From Ruminococcus sp. UNK.MGS-30 (GTDB lineage: Bacteria; Bacillota; Clostridia; Oscillospirales; Ruminococcaceae), in NCBI GenBank assembly GCA_000980705.1, contig LBCK01000011.1, positions 1 through 9,779 of the forward strand: a DNA stretch of 9,779 nt, written 5' to 3'. The number at the start of each line of letters is the position of its first letter. Position 1 is the stretch's first letter. The translations under genes and the position numbers were made by a program. The notes below the pieces were generated by a model. The model did not search any database and was not told the origin of the DNA. It saw nothing but the letters and a program-made list of their open reading frames with translations. Below are positions 5,607 to 9,779 of this stretch, in pieces.

Positions 5607-8089
5607 ACATATCGGCACAGGACGTGATCAATGCGATCTTTCATCCGGATGATACCGTATGTCTGCGTATTTTTGATGATCGGAAAGAAGGCATCTTTAC
5701 CGGTGCCAAAATGTCCGTGGAGGCAGGAAAATTCTTTGCAGTAGAGTCCACTCTGAAAGAACATAACCAGAAAAATCATGGCATCTTTTTTGTGGTGAAC
5801 TCCGGTGGTCAGACCGATGACAGCATTACTCGCATCAATGCACAGTTTGTGGAGATGGACGATAAAACTTTCGAGGAACAGCAGACACTCATCGATGCGT
5901 TTCCGCTGCCGCCGTCTATGGTTATCAGAACAAGAAAATCGCTGCATACATACTGGTTTGTCAAAGAGGCAAAGGTGTCATTGTTTCGCCCCATTCAAAA
6001 GGCACTGGTGCAGCATTTCGGCGGAGATCCTGCCTGCGTCAACGAAAGCCGTGTCATGCGTCTGCCGGGATTCTATCACTGCAAGAAAGAACCGGTCTTG
6101 GTGGAGTGCATCTCGTTTCACCCGGAACGAAGATACACACAGGAACAGCTAATAGAAAGACTGCCGGTTTCGCAAGAAGCAGAAGAACAACCGAAAGTGC
6201 CGCTGCATGGAGAACAGAAAGGGATCGGCGTTGTAGAAGCAGAATGCGATTTTATCAAGTACTGTCGGGACAATGCAGCTGCACTTTCTGAACATGACTG
6301 GTATGCGATGATCTCCAATTTAAGTGTGTTTGAAGGTGGTGCAGCGGTCATACATCAATACTCCAAGCCGTATCCGAAGTATTCTTTTGAAGAAACGCAG
6401 AATAAGATCCAGCATTTTCTCCGCAGCGGAACAAAACCTATGACCTGCCGCACCATTGCAGAGAAAGGCTTTTCCTGCCCAAAGCTGCGAAGTGGACAGT
6501 GCAGCTGTAAATCTCCTGCGGCTCTGTGTTTTCAGCCGCTTTCCATTGATGGCATTCGGGCACTGCTACAGCAGCAAAAGGTGCAAAATGCCGTGGTGGA
6601 AGATTTGCAGACTGCACGAAACTTTGTATCGGAATATCTTTACAATGTGGACAGCGTGACTGCCGAATCGATGATCCATTACGATTTAAAGCAGCATTTC
6701 GGTTTCAAAAATGCAGATGTCAAGCCGCTGCTTGCTCTGCAAAAAGAACTGTACAAAGCCTTTCAAAACAAATCCGAAACACGGAAGCATCGCTCCGGCA
6801 TGGAAATTCCCGACTGGTATGAAATGACAGAACGGGGTCCGAAGTTTCTGCCCGGTGTGCTTGCAGAATACATGACACAGAATGCCCCTGTGTTTTATTC
6901 TGCCGAGCAGTATTATTGCTATGAAAACGGCGTTTATCACAGCATCACGGAACTGACAGCAAGAAATATGGTACGGGATAAAATGCTGACCAGATACACA
7001 AAGCTGTCTCAGATCAATGATACCGAAGGACAATGGAAGATGCAGGTGCAGAAGGATATTCGGGAACTCAATCCCAATCCCTATCTCATCAATGTGCGAA
7101 ATGGACTGTACAATGTGCTGGACGAAACCTTATCGGAACACACCGCAAAGTATCTGTCTACGGTACAGCTGAATGTGCGATATATGTCCGGTGCAAAGTG
7201 TCCCAGATTTCTGCAGTTTCTGCATGAATCCGTGGAGGAGGATCAGGTGACGCTGATTCAGGAGATGCTGGGCTACTTTCTCATTCCGGTCAATCATGCC
7301 CAGAAGTGCTTTATCATTGTGGGAAAAGGCGGTGCCGGGAAGTCTGTGCTGCTACGGGTGCTGAATGAACTTCTGCTGGGAAAAGAAAATGTGTCCAATG
7401 TAGCATGGCAGGCATTGAATGATCGATTCAAGACCGCAGAACTTTTTGGCAAGTGGGCGAATATCTGTGCAGAGCTGCCCACAAAGGGCATTGAAGACAA
7501 CGGCATTTTCAAGGCGTTGGTCGGAGAGGATTATCTGACTGTGGAAAAGAAAAACAAAAATCCCTTTTCTTTTCAGCCCTATGCGAGGCTGCTCTTTTCC
7601 TGCAACAGCATTCCGAAGAACTATGGGGACAAATCGGAGGGCTTTTACCGCCGTCTGATCATTGTCCGGTTCAATCATTCTGTGCCGGAGGACAAGCGAG
7701 ATCCGGAACTTCTGGAGAAGTTCCGCTGTGAAGCAGATGGGATCTTTCAATTTGCCTTAGAAGGACTGCGGCGGCTGATGCAGAATCATTTTCATTTTTC
7801 AGAAACAAAGGCAAATGCACAGGAACTTCAGAAATACCGGGAAGACAGCAACAGTGTGCTGGCGTTTGTTCGGGACTGTTGTACTTTGCAAATGGATGCA
7901 GAAGTGGGAAGAATGGAGTTCTTTGCACGGTATAAAGCATACTGTGACAGCTGCGGCATGGCTCCATACAGTCAGCAGAATTTCAACAACGAACTGGAAG
8001 CAAATTTTCCCACGGTCGTGAAAGCAGCAGACAGAACCGGAAAACGGAGAACGTGGAGAGGCATCAGCTTTTCAGAAAGCCATGTGTAG
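5603..8089 (+). CDS. Primase-helicase: AEP (RepB-like) primase fused to SF3 helicase
   Basis: An 828-residue protein expected to prime and unwind DNA at the phage origin. N-terminal archaeo-eukaryotic primase domain, about residues 1-190: acidic motif FVEMDD (E84, D86, D87), SLH with H115, and D142 (GGD) followed by SRVMRLPGFYH. A cysteine cluster C282, C292, C300, C302, C309 may bind zinc and matches a conserved region seen between the two domains in other phage primases. The C-terminal P4/D5-type SF3 helicase has Walker A GKGGAGKS (574-581), a Walker B-like ICAELP with E624, sensor N668 (FSCNSIP) and arginines 683-684 (FYRRL). ATG 5603 is preferred over an upstream frame from 5543 because GGAGGA (5591-5596) fits it and it overlaps the previous stop as ATGA. 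It is the last gene of the tight block. Confidence 0.93.
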   Translation: MNISAQDVINAIFHPDDTVCLRIFDDRKEGIFTGAKMSVEAGKFFAVESTLKEHNQKNHGIFFVVNSGGQTDDSITRINAQFVEMDDKTFEEQQTLIDAFPLPPSMVIRTRKSLHTYWFVKEAKVSLFRPIQKALVQHFGGDPACVNESRVMRLPGFYHCKKEPVLVECISFHPERRYTQEQLIERLPVSQEAEEQPKVPLHGEQKGIGVVEAECDFIKYCRDNAAALSEHDWYAMISNLSVFEGGAAVIHQYSKPYPKYSFEETQNKIQHFLRSGTKPMTCRTIAEKGFSCPKLRSGQCSCKSPAALCFQPLSIDGIRALLQQQKVQNAVVEDLQTARNFVSEYLYNVDSVTAESMIHYDLKQHFGFKNADVKPLLALQKELYKAFQNKSETRKHRSGMEIPDWYEMTERGPKFLPGVLAEYMTQNAPVFYSAEQYYCYENGVYHSITELTARNMVRDKMLTRYTKLSQINDTEGQWKMQVQKDIRELNPNPYLINVRNGLYNVLDETLSEHTAKYLSTVQLNVRYMSGAKCPRFLQFLHESVEEDQVTLIQEMLGYFLIPVNHAQKCFIIVGKGGAGKSVLLRVLNELLLGKENVSNVAWQALNDRFKTAELFGKWANICAELPTKGIEDNGIFKALVGEDYLTVEKKNKNPFSFQPYARLLFSCNSIPKNYGDKSEGFYRRLIIVRFNHSVPEDKRDPELLEKFRCEADGIFQFALEGLRRLMQNHFHFSETKANAQELQKYREDSNSVLAFVRDCCTLQMDAEVGRMEFFARYKAYCDSCGMAPYSQQNFNNELEANFPTVVKAADRTGKRRTWRGISFSESHV

Positions 8090-8118
8090 CTTGCCAGGGG
8101 AGAGGTCTGCACAGCTTT

Positions 8119-8233
8119 CTGACAGGGTTTACAGGCTTTGCAGGGAATTCCCGTAATCTTTTATATATTTCCTATTTTATATCCCCATATATTTTCTCAT
8201 TTTTTATGAGTATAATAGAAATTTCCCTGTAAA
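8119..8233. other. Candidate replication origin: 9-bp iterons around an AT-rich tract
   Basis: Three contiguous 9-mers, CTGACAGGG (8119-8127), TTTACAGGC (8128-8136) and TTTGCAGGG (8137-8145), share the pattern YTKRCAGG. They are followed by GGGAATTCCC (8143-8152) and then a 71-base tract (8154-8224) with only about 12 G or C bases, containing TTTTATAT twice (8159-8166, 8175-8182). The right edge carries an inverted copy, CCCTGTAAA (8225-8233). The larger arms TTTGCAGGGAATT (8137-8149) and AATTTCCCTGTAAA (8220-8233) are near-complementary. Iterons beside an unwinding-prone tract, immediately after a primase-helicase gene, are what an origin looks like. A leader or promoter role for the next gene is the main alternative. 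Confidence 0.5.
8211..8216 (+). promoter_or_regulatory. Consensus -10 box upstream of the nuclease gene
   Basis: TATAAT lies 36 bases before the GTG of the VRR-NUC gene. The 17-base-spaced -35 position (8188-8193, TATATT) is a poor match, and the element lies in an AT-rich tract where such hexamers arise easily. It could start a transcript for the nuclease and first HTH gene, or be part of the origin. Confidence 0.4.
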
Positions 8234-8252
8234 ATCAGTAAAGAGGTAAGAG

Positions 8253-8546
8253 GTGAGCAGTTTGAAAGAAGCGGATATCGTAAGGGCGATTTTGAGGTAT
8301 CTGAAAACCGTGCCGAATTGTTTTTGCTGGAAGGAGCATGGCGGGATGTATGGAACGGCAGGAATCCCCGATGTGATCGCCTGCATTGGCGGCAGGTTCT
8401 TTGTCTTTGAAGTAAAAACGGAGAAAGGGAAAGCAACTGCTTTGCAGGAATCGGTTCTTCGCAAAATACAAAAATGCGGCGGAAACGCTGCCATCGTCCG
8501 TTCTGTGGAGGAGGTAAAAAGAATGCTGGAGGAGATCACGGCATGA
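8253..8546 (+). CDS. Stand-alone VRR-NUC nuclease
   Basis: A 97-residue PD-(D/E)XK nuclease of the VRR-NUC family. Catalytic residues are visible in order: G37-I-P-D40, then FEVK with E53 and K55, then a conserved Q65 in the following helix. The length is normal for the single-domain phage version. Related single-domain proteins cleave branched DNA such as Holliday junctions, so a role in resolving replication or recombination intermediates before packaging is likely; this is family knowledge, not shown here. The start is either GTG 8253, with AGAGG (8242-8246) 6 bases away, or TTG 8262, with AGAGGTGA (8249-8256) 5 bases away; both are in frame and differ by three residues. Its stop overlaps the next ATG (ATGA). 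Confidence 0.92.
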   Translation: MSSLKEADIVRAILRYLKTVPNCFCWKEHGGMYGTAGIPDVIACIGGRFFVFEVKTEKGKATALQESVLRKIQKCGGNAAIVRSVEEVKRMLEEITA

Positions 8547-8947
8547 CAGCAAAAGAATACATGAAACAGGCACAAAGACTTCTTAGAAGGATTGACCGAA
8601 AACAAAAGGAAGCAGATGTTCTTCGTCAGAAACTTTCTTTTCCCAAATCACCTGCCTATTCTGATTTGCCCAAACCCGTATCGCCGGAATCTCACACCGT
8701 GGAAAGCGGCGTTTCTCAGATCTTATCCTTGGAGGAAGAAGTAAAGACTGCAAAAAAGGAACTGGAAGCTCTGAAAGCCGTTTTTGATACTGCGATAAAA
8801 GCCGTCACAGATACGGAGCATCATGATATTCTGGCAAAGCGTTATCTGGAATTCAAGGACTGGAATCAGATCGCAGAAGAAATGGGATACAGTAAACCTT
8901 CCTGTTATCGTTTGCACCGGGAAGCCTTGGCAGGGATGAAAAGTTGA
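8543..8947 (+). CDS. DUF1492/RinA/ArpU-like HTH regulator
   Basis: A 134-residue protein. The N-terminal half is helical and charged (residues 3-30 and a coiled segment 58-90) with a proline-rich linker at about 33-50. The C-terminal part, residues 96-130, resembles sigma-70 region 4: ILAKRYLEFKDWNQIAEEMGY then a recognition helix around KPSCYRLHREAL. Proteins of this type (DUF1492, RinA, ArpU) sit at the end of early regions in Firmicutes phages and are associated with activating late genes. ATG 8543 is chosen for GGAGGAG (8528-8534) and the 4-base overlap with the nuclease stop. Its stop codon is itself the first three bases of a TGATAGTTC repeat, placing its probable target directly downstream. 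Confidence 0.85.
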   Translation: MTAKEYMKQAQRLLRRIDRKQKEADVLRQKLSFPKSPAYSDLPKPVSPESHTVESGVSQILSLEEEVKTAKKELEALKAVFDTAIKAVTDTEHHDILAKRYLEFKDWNQIAEEMGYSKPSCYRLHREALAGMKS

Positions 8948-8983
8948 TAGTTCATGATAGTTCATAACACTTGATGATAGTTC
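8945..8983 (+). repeat. Three phased TGATAGTTC repeats, candidate activator sites
   Basis: Identical 9-mers start at 8945, 8955 and 8975, so they are spaced by exactly 10 and 20 bases and would face the same side of the helix. The first contains the stop codon of the HTH gene and the last overlaps the -35/spacer of the promoter at 8971-8999. This is the expected position of sites for an activator that contacts RNA polymerase. The neighbouring DUF1492-like protein is the likeliest binder (inference). Confidence 0.75.
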
Positions 8984-8999
8984 GCATATGTGGTATACT
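8971..8999 (+). promoter_or_regulatory. Extended -10 promoter upstream of the late region
   Basis: TTGATG (8971-8976), a 17-base spacer, then TATACT (8994-8999) preceded by TGG, giving the extended -10 form TGnTATACT. Expected transcription start is near 9006. The -35 matches TTGACA at four positions. It faces the second HTH gene and the HNH gene. Confidence 0.75.
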
Positions 9000-9025
9000 G
9001 TAAAGTAGGAAAACAGGAGAAAGCG

Positions 9026-9065
9026 AAACAGCCTTTGCGGAAGAAATTCTGCGAGGGCTGTTTTT
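9026..9065 (+). terminator. Terminator-like hairpin in the leader (attenuator candidate)
   Basis: AAACAGCC (9026-9033) pairs with GGCTGTTT (9056-9063). An inner stem, TGCGGA with TCTGCG (one G-U pair), continues after a small internal loop, and the structure ends in TTTTT (9061-9065). It lies about 20-60 bases after the predicted start of the promoter at 8971-8999 and before the next gene, so most transcripts would end after about 60 bases unless readthrough is promoted. Confidence 0.7.
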
Positions 9066-9088
9066 CGTGTCCATAAAGGAGAATCGAT

Positions 9089-9478
9089 ATGCTTGCAAAA
9101 GAAGTTTTAAGAAACAGTATGGATCTAAACAGACGCATCAAGGAACAGAGTGTGATTTATCAGGATTGGAAAGCTATGGCGATGGAAATCGATGAAGATG
9201 AAATACATGAGATCGTGGAGGCAGCGTGGGACGATCTGATTGCATCAATTCGGTTGAAACGGAAGCTGGAAGAACTTATCATGGCAAATCACAATGCCGA
9301 CCAGCGTGAGATCCTTCGTTTGCGGTATCTTTACGCTGCAACATGGGATGCCATTGCAGATGAACTGAATGACAGCGTTGCCTGGGTGAAGGAACAATAC
9401 CAAAAAGCATTGAAAAAACTCTCTGCAGAAACCACAGAGAGTTGCAAAGGCTGTGACTGCTGTGCCGAAGAAATGTAA
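9089..9478 (+). CDS. Second sigma-70-region-4-like HTH protein
   Basis: A 129-residue protein. Residues 1-65 are mainly helical and acidic in the middle (EIDEDEIHEIVEAAWDD). Residues 70-110 carry a sigma region 4-like HTH: QREILRLRYLYAATWDAIAD followed by a helix around VAWVKEQYQKAL. The overall plan parallels the protein at 8543-8947, with weak similarity by eye in the RYL...W..IA.E segment. The tail has an unusual cysteine cluster, C119, C122, C124, C125. ATG 9089 has AAAGGAG (9075-9081) seven bases upstream. The gene starts just after the leader hairpin, so its expression should depend on readthrough. It may be a second transcription regulator of the late genes, or of DUF1492 type with unknown function. 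Its end overlaps the HNH start. Confidence 0.8.
   Translation: MLAKEVLRNSMDLNRRIKEQSVIYQDWKAMAMEIDEDEIHEIVEAAWDDLIASIRLKRKLEELIMANHNADQREILRLRYLYAATWDAIADELNDSVAWVKEQYQKALKKLSAETTESCKGCDCCAEEM
9413..9443 (-). terminator. Minus-strand terminator-like hairpin inside the HTH gene
   Basis: AACTCTCTG (9417-9425) and CAGAGAGTT (9435-9443) form a perfect 9-bp stem with a 9-base loop. Read on the minus strand the stem runs into six T bases (complement of the A-run 9413-9418), the form of an intrinsic terminator for antisense transcripts. On the plus strand there is no U-tract. No minus-strand gene needs it, so chance is possible. Confidence 0.35.
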
Positions 9479-9779
9479 GAAGCCCTGCAAGCACCCAGGC
9501 TGTCCCAATCTGACAGACGGTTTGTACTGTGCAGAGCATCAGCCCCTGCACCCAGACCGACCGTCTGCTGCCAAGCGTGGCTATGGCAGCAGGTGGCAGC
9601 GGCTCAGCAAGGCGTACCTGCGGAAGCATCCGCTGTGCGTGAAGTGTATGGCACGGGGACGGTTCACAGCAGCAACTGTAGTCGACCATATCATTCCTCA
9701 CCGTGGTGATCCGCACCTGATGTGGGATGAAAGCAACTGGCAGGCGTTATGCAAGTCCTGCCACGACCGTAAGACATGG
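9462..9779 (+). CDS. HNH endonuclease, N-terminal part (runs off the window)
   Basis: The visible 106 residues begin with a small zinc knuckle (C9, C14, C23, H26 in PCKHPGCPNLTDGLYCAEH), then a basic segment with RGYGSRWQRLSKAYLRKHP. The HNH treble clef follows: C59 and C62, DH at 75-76 (VVDHIIPHRGD), N92 and C97-x2-C100-H101. The layout matches phage HNH proteins encoded just before the small terminase subunit, where they help cut concatemers for packaging. The start is taken as GTG 9462 because the product then begins PKKCKKPC, a typical start for this family. Its ribosome binding site is weak (AAAGG, 9446-9450), and it overlaps the preceding gene by 17 bases, so translational coupling is likely. 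GTG 9453 is an alternative. Confidence 0.87.
   Translation, partial: MPKKCKKPCKHPGCPNLTDGLYCAEHQPLHPDRPSAAKRGYGSRWQRLSKAYLRKHPLCVKCMARGRFTAATVVDHIIPHRGDPHLMWDESNWQALCKSCHDRKTW

Noticed and set aside
8945..8983. TGATAGTTC repeats as a CRISPR array
   Set aside because: Repeats are 9 bases with 1- and 11-base gaps, far too short for CRISPR repeats and spacers, and no cas genes are present.
9035..9076. Short leader peptide from TTG 9035 (RKKFCEGCFSCP) within the hairpin
   Set aside because: The only ribosome-binding-like AGGAG (9016-9020) is 14 bases away, the start is weak and the frame passes through the terminator; not supported.
9279..9716. 145-codon minus-strand open frame over the HTH/HNH junction
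   Set aside because: Opposite two genes with clear motifs, and it contains the minus-strand hairpin; no recognisable domain.

Overview
This window reads as the early/replication module of a temperate, tailed-phage-type genome, most likely a prophage of a low-to-mid-GC Firmicute (gut Clostridia such as Oscillospiraceae or Lachnospiraceae are a reasonable guess). The basis is strong AGGAGG-type ribosome binding sites, frequent GTG starts, one-strand gene order with 4-base overlaps, and a gene set (SNF2 helicase, family A DNA polymerase, primase-helicase, VRR-NUC nuclease, sigma-like HTH proteins, HNH endonuclease) typical of such prophages. No integrase, rRNA, tRNA, insertion sequence or CRISPR array is visible, and all genes lie on the + strand.

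Layout. Positions 2-127 are the 3' end of an unrecognised gene, followed by a hairpin (140-163). A 150-base control region then carries three copies of TGACCAGTTTG, two of them forming an 11-bp perfect palindrome just before a small winged-helix (DeoR-like) regulator (290-628). From 637 to 8089 six genes are tightly packed, several with ATGA-type overlaps: a compact SNF2-family helicase, a coiled-coil phage protein of unknown function, a four-cysteine protein that could be the single-strand binding protein, a Klenow-like DNA polymerase with 3'-5' exonuclease, a DUF4406/deoxyribosyltransferase-like protein, and an AEP primase fused to an SF3 helicase. Together they look like a nearly self-sufficient replisome.

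After the primase comes a 163-base gap with three tandem 9-bp repeats, a 71-base AT-rich tract and one inverted copy of the repeat. This is a good candidate replication origin. It is followed by a stand-alone VRR-NUC nuclease (8253-8546) and a DUF1492/RinA/ArpU-like HTH protein (8543-8947).

The second notable control region is 8945-9065. Three TGATAGTTC repeats at 10- and 20-bp phasing overlap a good extended -10 promoter (8971-8999), and a terminator-like hairpin with a U-tract lies only about 25 bases downstream of the likely start site. A second sigma-like HTH gene (9089-9478) and the start of an HNH endonuclease gene (9462 to the window end) follow, probably leading into terminase and packaging genes. 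The arrangement resembles a phage late-gene switch in which transcription starts, stops almost at once, and must be activated or antiterminated.

All functional calls come from motifs read by eye; no database search was possible.
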